From: Streptomyces spinoverrucosus
GTDB taxonomy: Bacteria > Actinomycetota > Actinomycetes > Streptomycetales > Streptomycetaceae
Direction: 5' to 3'
NCBI RefSeq assembly: GCF_015712165.1
Contig: NZ_JADPZX010000003.1
Span: forward strand, 310,001-374,000
DNA: 64,000 nt
Of the stretch, positions 46,367 to 55,576 are shown piece by piece (the first letter of the stretch is position 1; every line of letters starts with the position of its first letter). Under the pieces are notes generated by a model. The model saw nothing but the letters and a program-made list of their open reading frames with translations, made no database searches and was not told where the DNA came from. The position numbers and the translations under genes are program-made.

Positions 46367-47659
46367 ATGACCGCCTTCAACGCCACTCGCCGCCGGTTTC
46401 TCGTAGGAGCAGGTGCAGTCGGCGCCGGCGCGCTGCTCAGCGGCTGCGTCACCCAGAGCCCGTCCGCCTCCGGAGGAAAGTCCGGCGGACCGGTGACCCT
46501 GCAGTCCAACCTCTCCTCCCCGCAGGCGAAGACCGCGATGCAGGCCGTCGTCGCCGCCTACGCCGAGCGCGGCGGCGACGGGGCGCGGCTCAACACCGTC
46601 GCGGCGGAGACCTTCCGCACCCAGCTGCCGACCTACCTCACCTCGGCCAACCCGCCGGACGTCTACACCTGGTACCCCGGCTCCGTCGCCGAGTCGTACG
46701 CGAAGAAGGACCTGCTCCTCGACCTCGACGACATCTGGGAGCAGCCGGAGCTCGCCGGCTACTCCGACGCCCTGAAGAAGCTGTGCACCTCCGCGTCCAG
46801 CGGCAAGAAGGTCTTCGTGCCCACCAGTTACTACTGGTGGGGCATGTTCTACCGGAAGTCCAACTTCGCCAAGTGGGGCGTCCAGGAGCCCAGGACCTGG
46901 GACGAATTCCTCGACCTGTGCGACAAGCTCAAGAGCAAGGGCGTCGCCCCGATCGGGCTCGGCGCCGGCGGCGACACCCCCTGGGTCGCCTCCGCCTGGT
47001 TCGACTACCTCGACATCCGCGTCAACGGCGCCACGTACCACCGCGAACTCCTTGCCGGGAAGCACCGCTTCGACGACCCCGAGGTCCGCAAGGTCTTCGA
47101 CCGCTGGGACGAGGCCCGCCCGTACTTCGACCCCAACGGCACGGCGATACCGTTCCAGGACGCCACCACCGCCCTCCTCCAGGGCCGCACGGGCATGATG
47201 CTCATCGGCACCTTCTTCGCCGACGCCGCACCCAAGGACGCCCTGGACGACCTGGACTTCTTCCAGTTCCCGATCATCGACCCCAAGGTGCCGGTCGCCG
47301 AGGAGGCGCCCACCGACGGCTACTTCGCCAGCGCCCGCACCAAGCGCGCCGACGGCGTCAAGGAGCTGCTGCGCTACCTGGCCGGCGCCGAGTCCCAGGA
47401 GCTCTACCTCAAGAACTCGTCCGGCACGGCGCTGCCCACACACCCGGACGCCAAGGACGCCGGCACCCCGCTGGTGCTCAAGGGCCGCAAGCTCATCGAG
47501 AGCGCCGAGGACGTCACCCAGTTCTTCAACCGGGACTCCAGCGACGCCCTCCAGCCCACCGCCGACACGGCGCTCGTGCACTACCTGGCCAAGCCCAAGG
47601 AGATCGGCTCCATCCTCACCACGTGGCAGCGCGGCGCCCAGAAGATCTGGAGCCAGTGA
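46367..47659 (+). CDS. ABC sugar importer, substrate-binding lipoprotein
   Basis: 430 residues, AAGGGAG seven bases before ATG. The N-terminus combines a twin-arginine run (RRRFLVGAG) with a lipobox (LLSGC), so it is a Tat-exported lipoprotein. The fold is SBP_bac_1 (cluster B): PDVYTWYPGSVAESYAKKD, YYWWGMFYRKSNFAKWGV, PRTWDEFLDLCDKLK, GRTGMMLIGTFFADAAPKD. First gene of the operon with two permeases and GH36; its ATPase must be a shared MsiK-type protein encoded elsewhere. Substrate by context: alpha-galactosides such as melibiose or raffinose. Confidence 0.9.
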   Translation: MTAFNATRRRFLVGAGAVGAGALLSGCVTQSPSASGGKSGGPVTLQSNLSSPQAKTAMQAVVAAYAERGGDGARLNTVAAETFRTQLPTYLTSANPPDVYTWYPGSVAESYAKKDLLLDLDDIWEQPELAGYSDALKKLCTSASSGKKVFVPTSYYWWGMFYRKSNFAKWGVQEPRTWDEFLDLCDKLKSKGVAPIGLGAGGDTPWVASAWFDYLDIRVNGATYHRELLAGKHRFDDPEVRKVFDRWDEARPYFDPNGTAIPFQDATTALLQGRTGMMLIGTFFADAAPKDALDDLDFFQFPIIDPKVPVAEEAPTDGYFASARTKRADGVKELLRYLAGAESQELYLKNSSGTALPTHPDAKDAGTPLVLKGRKLIESAEDVTQFFNRDSSDALQPTADTALVHYLAKPKEIGSILTTWQRGAQKIWSQ

Positions 47660-47661
47660 CG

Positions 47662-48558
47662 ATGGCGCTGATCGGCTCCGCACGACGGTCCAGGGCCACG
47701 CGGGTGCCCCCGGTGGTCCTGGCCTTCGTCCTCGTCCCGCTGCTCGCCGAGGCGTTCTGGGTCTTCTGGCCCGCGATGCAGGGCTTCTACCTGTCGCTGA
47801 CCTCGTGGGACGGCCTGGCGGCGCCGACGTTCGTCGGCCTCGGCAACTTCAGCGAGATGCTGCACGACGCGGTCTTCCGCACCGCCGCGATCAACACGGT
47901 GCTGTGGCTGCTGCTCTTCGGCGGGCTCTCCGCCGTCCTCGGCCTCGGTGCCGCGCTGCTGCTCCAGCAGGAGCGGCGCGGCATCGGGTTCTACCGGGCG
48001 GCGCTCTTCCTGCCGGTGGTCTTCTCGCTGGTCGCCACCGCGCTGGTGTGGCAGGCCATGTACCAGCCGGAGGGCCTGATCAACAACGTGCTGTCGGCGG
48101 TCGGCCTCGACGGCTGGCGGCACGCCTGGCTCGCCGACCAGGACACCGCCTTCTACGCGGTGATCGTGCCCGCCCTGTGGCGCCAGGTCGGCTACGTCAT
48201 GGTGCTCTACCTCGCCGGCCTCAAGGGCATCGACCCCGTGCTGTACGAGGCGGCCAAGGTCGACGGCGCGAGCCGCCTGCAGCAGTTCCGTCACATCACC
48301 CTGCCGCAGCTGCGCAGCGTCAACGCGGTCGTCCTGTCGGTCATCGTCATCGACTCGCTGCGCTCGTTCGACGTCGTGTGGGCGCTCACCCGCGGCGGCC
48401 CGTACCACTCCTCCGAACTGCTCAGCACCTACATGTACTCCACCGCGTTCCAGTCCCTGCGCCTGGGATACGGCTCCGCGCTCGCCGTCGTCATCTTCGT
48501 GCTCGCCTTCGGCGTCATCGCGAGCTACCTCGTGCGCGCCTTCCGGGAGGCCGACTGA
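47662..48558 (+). CDS. ABC sugar importer permease 1 (MalF-like)
   Basis: 298 residues, six membrane helices. The cytoplasmic loop that contacts the ATPase is YEAAKVDGASRLQQFRHITLPQLR (E-A-A-x-x-D-G-A). MYQPEGLINNVL and SFDVVWALTRGGPYHSSELL are typical CUT1 family features. Starts three bases after the binding-protein stop and shares TGATG with the next permease. Confidence 0.92.
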   Translation: MALIGSARRSRATRVPPVVLAFVLVPLLAEAFWVFWPAMQGFYLSLTSWDGLAAPTFVGLGNFSEMLHDAVFRTAAINTVLWLLLFGGLSAVLGLGAALLLQQERRGIGFYRAALFLPVVFSLVATALVWQAMYQPEGLINNVLSAVGLDGWRHAWLADQDTAFYAVIVPALWRQVGYVMVLYLAGLKGIDPVLYEAAKVDGASRLQQFRHITLPQLRSVNAVVLSVIVIDSLRSFDVVWALTRGGPYHSSELLSTYMYSTAFQSLRLGYGSALAVVIFVLAFGVIASYLVRAFREAD

Positions 48559-49472
48559 TGACCGCCACCCACACCTCCGCACACGCCGGCAAGGACCCCG
48601 GCACGGATCGCGCGGCCGCGCGGCCCGCACCCCGCCGGCCCGCCGCCCGCGGCCGCGCCCTGCGCACCACCGGCTTCCACGTCTCGGCGGGCCTGCTGTC
48701 CGCCCTGTGGCTGCTGCCGATCGCACTCGTCCTGGTCACGAGCACCCGCACCTTCGACGACATCGCCGCCCACGGCGTCGGCAGTTGGCCGCGCTCCTTC
48801 ACCATGGACGGCTTCCGCCAGGCCTGGGTGGACGGCGGCCTGCAGCAGGCCCTGACCAACAGCATGCTCGTCACCGTCACCACCGTGCTGCTCTCGCTCG
48901 GCCTCGCCTCCATGGCGGCGTTCGCGCTCAGCCGCTACGACCTGCCCTTCCGCCGCGTGCTGCTGCTGCTCATGCTCGGCGGCAACCTGCTGCCCCCGCA
49001 GATCCTGCTGATCCCGGTGTCCAAGCTCAGCGAAGTGCTCGGGATCTACGACCGGCTGTACGCGCTCGTCGGCGTGCAGGTCGGCTTCGGCGTCGGCTTC
49101 TACGTCTTCGTCCTGCACGGCTTCATGCGGGCGATCCCCGGCGAGATCCAGCAGGCCGCCGTCATCGACGGCGCCAGTCCCTGGCAGATCTACTGGCGGA
49201 TCATCCTGCCGCTGGCCCGCCCCGCGCTCGCCGCGCTGAGCGCGCTGTCGTTCACCTGGATCTTCAACGACCTGTTGTGGGCCATCACGGTGCTGCGCAC
49301 CGACACCCAGATGCCCATCACCGCCTCCCTCATCGGACTGCAGGGCCAGTACGTGTCCATGTGGAACATCATCGCCGCCGGCTCCGTGATCGCCGCCGCC
49401 CCCACCGTGGCCGTCTTCCTCGCCTTCCAGCGCCACTTCGTGGCCGGACTGAACCTCGGAGCCGTCAAGTGA
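48558..49472 (+). CDS. ABC sugar importer permease 2 (MalG-like)
   Basis: 304 residues, six helices after a ~40-residue Arg/Pro/Ala-rich cytoplasmic tail. NSMLVTVTTVLLSLGLASMAAFALSR and the ATPase-contact loop QQAAVIDGASPWQIYWRIILPLARPA identify a CUT1 MalG-type subunit. The end overlaps the GH36 GTG by four bases. Confidence 0.92.
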   Translation: MTATHTSAHAGKDPGTDRAAARPAPRRPAARGRALRTTGFHVSAGLLSALWLLPIALVLVTSTRTFDDIAAHGVGSWPRSFTMDGFRQAWVDGGLQQALTNSMLVTVTTVLLSLGLASMAAFALSRYDLPFRRVLLLLMLGGNLLPPQILLIPVSKLSEVLGIYDRLYALVGVQVGFGVGFYVFVLHGFMRAIPGEIQQAAVIDGASPWQIYWRIILPLARPALAALSALSFTWIFNDLLWAITVLRTDTQMPITASLIGLQGQYVSMWNIIAAGSVIAAAPTVAVFLAFQRHFVAGLNLGAVK

Positions 49473-51580
49473 CCGCGCACGACCGGTGGCTGCTGCGCAC
49501 CGACACCACCACCTACGCCGTCACCCTCGGCGGCGACGGCCGCTGGGCCGAGCTCGCCGCCTGGGGCCCGCACGGCGCCGAAGAGGGCCCGTCGCCGATG
49601 GACTGGTCGCGCCGCACGCACTTCCTGACCCCCGCCGACGCCAGCCCGGCCGAGTACATCCCGTACGGGCTGCGGCCGTTCACCGGCGCCGACCTGATCG
49701 CCCAGCGAACGGGCGGCGAACGCGGCAGCTGGTGGCGGTTCACCGGCGCCACGCAGGACGGCGTCCACGCACTGCGTCTGGACTTCACCGACTCCGTCCT
49801 CGGCCTGCGGGCGACGCTGTGCTACGAGACGGTGCCCGGCACCGATGTCCTCCTGCGCTGGACGGAGCTGACCTGCACCGGGGACAGCGAACTGCGCCTG
49901 GAGCGCTTCGACTCGGCCGCCGTCAACGTGCCGGTCCAGGGCGGCGCCCGTCTGACGTACCTGGCCGGCCAGTGGTCGCAGGAGTTCCAGCTCCATCACC
50001 TTCAGCTGGACCGGGGGCGCTTCGAGATGGAGAGCATCCAGGGCTCCGCCGGGCACGCGTACCACCCCTGGCTCGCGATCCAGGACGCCGCCGCCCCGGC
50101 AGAAGGTTCCACCCCCACCTACGGCATCGCCCTGGAGTGGTCCGGAAACTGGCGGATCACCGCCGACGCCGAGCCCGGCGGCTCCGTGCGGGTGCGCGCC
50201 GGCCGGGTGCCGCACGAGGGCGCGGTCCGGCTCGCCCCCGGCGCCACCCTCGTCACGCCACGGCTGGCCTGCGCGTTCAGCCCCGACGGCCTCGACGGGC
50301 TGGCCCGCGTGTGGCACCGCTACGAACGCCGGCTCGCCGGCGAGCGCATGGACCGGCCCCGCAAGGTGCTCTACAACTCCTGGGAGGCGACCGGCTTCGA
50401 CGTCGACGCCGACGGACAGCTGGAGCTCGCCAAGACAGCCGCCGAGCTGGGTGCCGAACTCTTCGTCGTCGACGACGGCTGGTTCACCGGGCGCCACGAC
50501 GACACCGGTGGCCTCGGCGACTGGGAGCCGGACCCGGCCGAATTCCCCGGCGGATTCGACCACTTCATCGACCAGGTCAGGGCTCTCGGCATGGACTTCG
50601 GCCTCTGGGTCGAGCCCGAGGGCATCAGCCCCGGCTCGCGGCTCCACGCCGAACACCCCGAGTGGGTCTACCGGATCGACGGCCGCCCCGCCACGCTCGT
50701 GCGCAACCAGCTCCTGCTCGACCTCGGCCGCCCGGACGTCCAGGACTTCGTCATCGGCACCCTCGACCGGCTGCTCGGCTCCCACGCCATCAGCTATCTG
50801 AAGTGGGACATGAACCGGCCGCCCACCGAGCGCGGCCGCCCCGGCCGTCCGCCGGGCGACGACCCGGAGCGGCAGGATCTCGACGCCGCCCACGTCGCCG
50901 GCTACCTGCGCGTCCTGGACCACCTGCGCGCCGCCCACCCCCACGTCACCGTCGAAGGCTGCGCCGGTGGCGGCGCACGCATCGAGCACGCCACCCTCGC
51001 CCGCACCGACGTGGTGTGGCCCAGCGACAACACCGCCCCCATGGACCGGCTGCGCATCCAGTACGGCTACCTCCACGCCCACGCCCCGCACACCATGAGC
51101 TCCTGGGTCACCGACGCCCCCGGCGTCTTCGACCCGCGGCCGCGCTCGCTCGCCTTCCGGTTCGTCACCTCTCTCACCGGCGTCCTCGGCATCGGCGCGG
51201 ACATCCGCGCATGGACCCCGGAGCAGCGTGCCGAGGCCGCCGAGTGGATCGCCCGCTACAAGGGGATCCGCGACGTCGTCCACCACGGCGAGCTCCACCT
51301 CCTGGGCGGCCCGGCGGATCCGACCTGCGGCGTCCAGTACGAGGAACCCGGTGGTGGCCGTCTGGTGGTGGCCGCCTGGAACACCGGCCCGCTCGACGGT
51401 GCGCCACTCGTGCCCGGTCGGGCCGCCCGGCTGCGGCTGCGCGGCCTCGATCCCGGTGCGGTCTACACCGACGAGGACTCCGGCACCCGCTACAGCGGCG
51501 CCTATCTGCTTCACTCGGGCCTGCCGTTCGCCTGGACCGCCGCACACGACGCGGAGTTGGTCGTCATGGCCAGGCAGTGA
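49469..51580 (+). CDS. Cytoplasmic GH36 alpha-galactosidase
   Basis: 703 residues, GTG coupled to the permease (GTGA), no signal peptide. N-terminal beta-sandwich, then a GH36/GH-D barrel: PRKVLYNSWEATGFDVD, LFVVDDGWF, the nucleophile Asp in SYLKWDMNRPPTE, VEGCAGGGARIE and the acid/base Asp in VWPSDNTAPMDRLRIQYG. It hydrolyses imported alpha-galactosides to galactose. Together with secreted GH27 it gives extracellular and intracellular steps; the SDR gene follows after 52 bases. Confidence 0.93.
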   Translation: MTAHDRWLLRTDTTTYAVTLGGDGRWAELAAWGPHGAEEGPSPMDWSRRTHFLTPADASPAEYIPYGLRPFTGADLIAQRTGGERGSWWRFTGATQDGVHALRLDFTDSVLGLRATLCYETVPGTDVLLRWTELTCTGDSELRLERFDSAAVNVPVQGGARLTYLAGQWSQEFQLHHLQLDRGRFEMESIQGSAGHAYHPWLAIQDAAAPAEGSTPTYGIALEWSGNWRITADAEPGGSVRVRAGRVPHEGAVRLAPGATLVTPRLACAFSPDGLDGLARVWHRYERRLAGERMDRPRKVLYNSWEATGFDVDADGQLELAKTAAELGAELFVVDDGWFTGRHDDTGGLGDWEPDPAEFPGGFDHFIDQVRALGMDFGLWVEPEGISPGSRLHAEHPEWVYRIDGRPATLVRNQLLLDLGRPDVQDFVIGTLDRLLGSHAISYLKWDMNRPPTERGRPGRPPGDDPERQDLDAAHVAGYLRVLDHLRAAHPHVTVEGCAGGGARIEHATLARTDVVWPSDNTAPMDRLRIQYGYLHAHAPHTMSSWVTDAPGVFDPRPRSLAFRFVTSLTGVLGIGADIRAWTPEQRAEAAEWIARYKGIRDVVHHGELHLLGGPADPTCGVQYEEPGGGRLVVAAWNTGPLDGAPLVPGRAARLRLRGLDPGAVYTDEDSGTRYSGAYLLHSGLPFAWTAAHDAELVVMARQ

Positions 51581-51632
51581 CGTCAGGGCAAGAATCGAAG
51601 CCCCCACCTCTCGACAGGAGACGACCCACCCC

Positions 51633-52391
51633 ATGAACCCAGCGGCCCGCTTCACCAACCGCGTCGCCGTCGTCACCGGCGCCGCCTCGGGCATCGGTGC
51701 GGCCACAGCGGCACGCCTCGCAGCCGAGGGCGCGGCCGTGGTCCTCGCCGACGTCGCCGCCGACCGCGGCGAGGAGACCGCCGCACGGCTGCGCAAGGAC
51801 GGTGCGCGCGCCCTCTTCGTCACCGCCGACGTCGCGCGCGAGGACGACTGGCAGCGGGTGATGACCGCCGCCCGCACCTTCGGGCCCGTGGGCGTCCTGG
51901 TCAGCAACGCGTTCACGGTGGAGGTCGCGCCCGCCCACGAGACGAGCCTCGCCTCCTGGGAGCGGCAGCTGTCGGTCAACCTCACCGGCGCCTTCCTCGG
52001 CTTCAAGGCGGCACTGCCCGACCTGCGCGAACACCGGGGCGCCGTCGTGCTCGTCTCCTCCGTCCACGCCCACCGGGGCATTCCCGGCCACCCCGCGTAC
52101 GCGGCGAGCAAGGGCGCCCTGCTGTCACTGTGCGGCCAGCTCGCCGCCGAGTACGGACCGGATGTACGCGTGAACGCCGTGCTGCCCGGGCCGATCCTCA
52201 CCGCCGCATGGGACCGGGTGCCGCAGCACGACCGCGAACAGAGCATCGCCGAAACCGCGGCCCGCCGCTTCGGCACCCCCGAGGAGGCCGCAGCGGCCGT
52301 CGCCTTCCTCGCCGCCGACGAAGCCTCCTACATCACCGGATCGAGCCTGCTCGTGGACGGCGGCTGGAGCGTGGTGAAGGCATCCGCCTGA
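51633..52391 (+). CDS. SDR oxidoreductase, candidate D-galactose 1-dehydrogenase
   Basis: 252 residues. NAD loop TGAASGIGAATA, the Asn (LVSNAF, one of the variable NAG positions), catalytic Ser in VLVSSVHAH, Y-x-x-x-K in HPAYAASKGALL, and the C-terminal LLVDGGWSV make a classical SDR. Between alpha-galactosidase and galactonate-pathway genes the missing step is oxidation of galactose to galactonolactone, so that is its likely reaction. It could instead act on fucose or another sugar; the substrate is not readable. Confidence 0.8.
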   Translation: MNPAARFTNRVAVVTGAASGIGAATAARLAAEGAAVVLADVAADRGEETAARLRKDGARALFVTADVAREDDWQRVMTAARTFGPVGVLVSNAFTVEVAPAHETSLASWERQLSVNLTGAFLGFKAALPDLREHRGAVVLVSSVHAHRGIPGHPAYAASKGALLSLCGQLAAEYGPDVRVNAVLPGPILTAAWDRVPQHDREQSIAETAARRFGTPEEAAAAVAFLAADEASYITGSSLLVDGGWSVVKASA

Positions 52392-52440
52392 CGGCACCAC
52401 CCCTTCAGTCACCGACCGACCAGCAAGAAAGGCAACACAC

Positions 52441-53202
52441 ATGACGCCATACGCGCGCCGCGGAGTGCACGGGCAGACCGTGGAAACGCTCGCCCGCCGG
52501 GTGCTCAGCGGCGAGATCCCCGAGGGAGCGACGCTCGACATGGCGGCCCTGCAGAGCGAACTCGACGTCAGCCTGACAGCCCTGCGCGAATCGCTGAAGG
52601 TCCTCGCGGCCAAGGGCATGGTCGACGCCCGGCAGAAGCGCGGCACCTTCGTCCGGCCCCGCTCCGACTGGAACCTGCTCGACGCCGACGTCCTGCGCTG
52701 GCAGTTCGCCGAGAGCAGCGACACCGGCGCCGACCCCGCCCTGCTGCGCAACCTCGGCGAGGTGCGCGGCATCATCGAACCCGCCGCCGTGCGGCTGGCC
52801 GCGGCCCGCCGCACCGACGTCGACCTGGCGGCACTGGAGGCGGCGCTGGAGGCCATGGGCCAGGAGGGCGGCGCGAGCCACGCCGTCGAGTCCGACCTCG
52901 CCTTCCACCGGGCCCTGCTCGCGGCCACCCACAACGAACTGCTGGAACGCATGGAGATGGTCATCGAGTCGGGCCTCGCCCAGCGCGACCGGCTCGTGCA
53001 CAGCGCCCCGCACAGCGAGGACCCCGTACCCAGCCACCGCGCCGTCCTCGACGCCGTACGGGACCGGGATCCGGACGCCGCCGAGCGCGCCATGCGTGCC
53101 CTGCTCGACCAGGCGACGCGCGACCTCGACAAGGTCAGCGGCCCGCAGGGGCCGGAGGGTGCGGACGGCTTCGCCGAGGAGAAGGACGGCCGGACAAAGT
53201 GA
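52441..53202 (+). CDS. GntR/FadR-family (FCD) regulator, DgoR-like
   Basis: 253 residues. N-terminal winged helix (TVETLARRVLSGEIPEGATL; LQSELDVSLTALRESLKVL; AKGMVDARQKRGTFV) and an FCD ligand domain (~95-230) with the metal-site pattern ESDLAFHRALLAATHN and PSHRAVLDAV. Similar proteins repress galactonate genes in other bacteria. It overlaps the dehydratase start by GTGA. It is the best candidate for the AT-rich operators at 43939 and 46248; the effector would be a pathway acid. Confidence 0.87.
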   Translation: MTPYARRGVHGQTVETLARRVLSGEIPEGATLDMAALQSELDVSLTALRESLKVLAAKGMVDARQKRGTFVRPRSDWNLLDADVLRWQFAESSDTGADPALLRNLGEVRGIIEPAAVRLAAARRTDVDLAALEAALEAMGQEGGASHAVESDLAFHRALLAATHNELLERMEMVIESGLAQRDRLVHSAPHSEDPVPSHRAVLDAVRDRDPDAAERAMRALLDQATRDLDKVSGPQGPEGADGFAEEKDGRTK

Positions 53203-54344
53203 AGATCGAGCGTGTCGAGACCTTCCTCGTCCCGCCCCGCTGGCTGTTCTGCCGGATCGAGACCGACGACGGCGTCGTCGGCTGGGGCGAACCGGTGGTC
53301 GAGGGCCGGGCAGAGGTGGTGCGGGCCGCCGTCGACGTCCTGGCGGAACATCTGATCGGCCAGGATCCGCTGCGCATCCAGGACCACTGGCAGGTGCTGA
53401 GCAAGGGCGGCTTCTACCGGGGCGGGCCGGTGCTCTCCAGCGCCGTGGCCGGCATCGACCAGGCCCTGTGGGACATCGCGGGCCGCACCCTCGGCGTACC
53501 GGTGCACACCCTGCTCGGCGGGCCCGTCCGCGACACGGTCCGGGTGTACGCCTGGGTCGGCGGCGACGAACCCGCCCACCTCAAGGACGAGGTCGCCGCC
53601 CAGGTCGCGGCGGGCTTCACCGCCGTCAAGATGAACGCCGCCGGGCGCACGCCACCGCTCACCAGCCCCGCCGAGACGGCCGCCGTCGTCGAACGGGTCG
53701 CGGCGGCCCGTGAGGCCCTCGGCCCGCACCGCGACGTCGCCGTCGACTTCCACGGCAGGTTCAGCGCCGCGAACGCGCGCCGCGTGCTCCACGAGATCGC
53801 CCCGCTGCACCCGCTGTTCGTCGAGGAACCCGTCCTTCCCGACCAGGCACACCTGCTCCCGGGGCTGGTCGCCTCCTCGTCCGTCCCTCTCGCCACCGGC
53901 GAACGGCTCTACGGACGCGGCGACTTCCTCCCGGTGCTCACCGCGGGTATCGCCGTGGCCCAGCCGGACCTGTCGCATGCCGGCGGGATATCGGAGGTCA
54001 CCAGGATCGCCTCGCTCGCCGAGACCTTCGGGGCCCATCTGGCACCGCACTGCCCGCTCGGGCCGATCGCACTGGCCGCAAGCCTCCAGGTCGCCTTCGC
54101 CACGCCCAACTTCCTGATCCAGGAGCAGAGCCGCGGCATCCACTACAACAAGGAGGCCGACCTCCTGTCCTACGTGGTCGACACCGAGCCCTTCCGCTTC
54201 GTCGACGGCCAGGCGCACCGCACCCCAACGCCCGGACTCGGCATCACCGTCGACGAGGACGCCGTCCGCGCCGTCGACCGGGCAGGCCACGCCTGGCGCA
54301 ACCCCGTCTGGCGGCACGCCGACGGCTCCTTCGCCGAATGGTGA
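53199..54344 (+). CDS. dgoD: D-galactonate dehydratase (enolase superfamily)
   Basis: 381 residues, GTG overlapping the GntR stop. The mandelate-racemase fold is clear: IETDDGVVGWGEPVVEGR, GGPVLSSAVAGIDQALWDIAGR, the first metal ligand in VAVDFHGRFS, then LFVEEPVLPDQ, PLATGERLYGR, QPDLSHAGGISEVTRIA and HCPLGPIALAASLQVAF. The H in DFHGRFS and H in the later APHCPLGP are the acid/base residues of galactonate dehydratases. It makes 2-keto-3-deoxygalactonate. Neighbouring genes give the rest of the pathway. Confidence 0.88.
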   Translation: MKIERVETFLVPPRWLFCRIETDDGVVGWGEPVVEGRAEVVRAAVDVLAEHLIGQDPLRIQDHWQVLSKGGFYRGGPVLSSAVAGIDQALWDIAGRTLGVPVHTLLGGPVRDTVRVYAWVGGDEPAHLKDEVAAQVAAGFTAVKMNAAGRTPPLTSPAETAAVVERVAAAREALGPHRDVAVDFHGRFSAANARRVLHEIAPLHPLFVEEPVLPDQAHLLPGLVASSSVPLATGERLYGRGDFLPVLTAGIAVAQPDLSHAGGISEVTRIASLAETFGAHLAPHCPLGPIALAASLQVAFATPNFLIQEQSRGIHYNKEADLLSYVVDTEPFRFVDGQAHRTPTPGLGITVDEDAVRAVDRAGHAWRNPVWRHADGSFAEW

Positions 54345-55135
54345 GCGGGACCCGGCTGCCGGTGTCCGTCGTCACCGACCCGGAACTGGGCGGCCGCTGG
54401 ACCTCGCTGACCGCCGGCGACCGCGAGTGGCTCTGGCACCGCGACGAGCCCCGCCGCGCCCACGTCCGGCCCGCCGACGCCTTCGCCGACGCCGGGGGAC
54501 TGGAGGAGTGCGTGCCCACGGTGCGCGGGTTCCCCGACCACGGGGACGCCTGGTCGCGGCCGTGGCGGCGGTACGGGGACCTGGACGTCGTGGACTGCCC
54601 CGACTTCCGCCTGACCCGCCGTATCCGCGACGACGCGGGATCGGCCGTCGCCGACTACACGCTCACCGCCGAGCCGGGTTACCGCTTCGTGTGGGCCGCA
54701 CACGCCCTGCTGGACCTGTCCCCGGCCGCCCGGATCGGCATCGGCGAACCGGCGGTGGCCCGGCTCTACCCGGACGAGGGTGCGGGCTGGGTCACCGGTA
54801 CCTGGCCGCGCGTCGACGGCATCCCGCTGGACCGGCTCGGCCCGGACGACGGGACCGCCGTGGGCGCGGTGGTGCTCACCCCGCGGGTGTCCGTGCACGA
54901 CGGCACCGACACGCTGCACCTGTCCGTCGAGGCCGAGGGGCAGCCGGTCGCGGTCGCCCTGTGGCGCAACCTGGGCGGCTTCCCGCAGGACGAGCCGTAC
55001 CGCTCGATCGGCGTCGAGCCGATGCTCGGCCGCGTCTTCGACCGAGCGGTGGCCGACCACGGCGACACGGCCGTCGTGCCCGCATCCGGCGAGGTCACCT
55101 GGCGCCTCACCGTCACCGCGACCCGATACGCCTGA
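54338..55135 (+). CDS. Aldose 1-epimerase-like protein
   Basis: 265 residues; ATG 54338 or GTG 54341, both overlapping the dehydratase stop. A galactose-mutarotase-like beta-sandwich: GGRWTSLTAGDREWLWHRDEP, VPTVRGFPDHGDAWSRPW, ADYTLTAEPGYRFVWAAHALLDL (with the conserved H in the centre) and LWRNLGGFPQDEPYRSIGVEPMLGR near the end (Glu of the epimerase site). It would interconvert galactose anomers before oxidation. Its last 15 bases, including the TGA, are the first copy of the tandem repeat that follows. Confidence 0.75.
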   Translation: MVSGTRLPVSVVTDPELGGRWTSLTAGDREWLWHRDEPRRAHVRPADAFADAGGLEECVPTVRGFPDHGDAWSRPWRRYGDLDVVDCPDFRLTRRIRDDAGSAVADYTLTAEPGYRFVWAAHALLDLSPAARIGIGEPAVARLYPDEGAGWVTGTWPRVDGIPLDRLGPDDGTAVGAVVLTPRVSVHDGTDTLHLSVEAEGQPVAVALWRNLGGFPQDEPYRSIGVEPMLGRVFDRAVADHGDTAVVPASGEVTWRLTVTATRYA

Positions 55136-55564
55136 CGCACCCGCCAGCAGACCCGATATGCCTGACGCACCGGCCAGCAGACCCGATATGCCTGACGCAC
55201 CGGCCAGCAGACCCGATATGCCTGACGCACCGGCCAGCAGACCCGAACGCCTGACGCACCGGCCAGCAGACCCGAACGCCTGACGCACCGGCCAGCAGAC
55301 CCGAACGCCTGACGCACCGGCCAGCAGACCCGATATGCCTGACGCACCGGCCAGCAGACCCGAACGCCTGACGCACCGGCCAGCAGACCCGAACGCCTGA
55401 CGCACCGGCCAGCAGACCCGATACGCCTGACGCACCCGCCAGCAGACCCGAACGCCTGACACACCCGCCACCAGACCCAGTACGCCTGACACACCCGCCA
55501 CCAGACCCAGTACGCCTGACGCACTCACCACCAGACCCGACACACCTGACACACCCGCCACCAG
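55121..55564. repeat. 15-copy tandem repeat of 29/30 bp spanning a stop codon
   Basis: Starting in the last codons of the mutarotase gene, the segment ACCCGATACG plus CCTGACGCACCGGCCAGCAG (or close variants) repeats 15 times without spacers to 55564. Copies 1-4, 8, 11 and 13-15 are 30 bp; 5-7, 9, 10 and 12 are 29 bp. Copies 2-10 are almost identical (GGCCAGCAG end), while 12-15 have diverged (CCGCCACCAG end, CGACACACC). Each carries the TGA. The aldolase start follows 13 bases later with AAGGGA as ribosome site. It is not CRISPR because there are no spacers. The rest of the gap 55136-55576 holds nothing else. Confidence 0.95.
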
Positions 55565-55576
55565 AAGGGATGCCGG

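Noticed and set aside
49190..52276. 1028-codon open frame on the minus strand
   Set aside because: Antisense shadow of GH36 and SDR genes, which have all catalytic motifs on the plus strand.
54766..55524. Long minus-strand protein rich in Arg/Cys/Gly through the repeat
   Set aside because: It is a by-product of a repeat without stops on that strand; no start signal or family pattern, and it runs antisense into the mutarotase gene.
55113..55564. CRISPR array in the 29/30-bp repeats
   Set aside because: Units are contiguous with no unique spacers, no palindromic repeat and no cas genes; it is a plain tandem repeat arising from a gene end.
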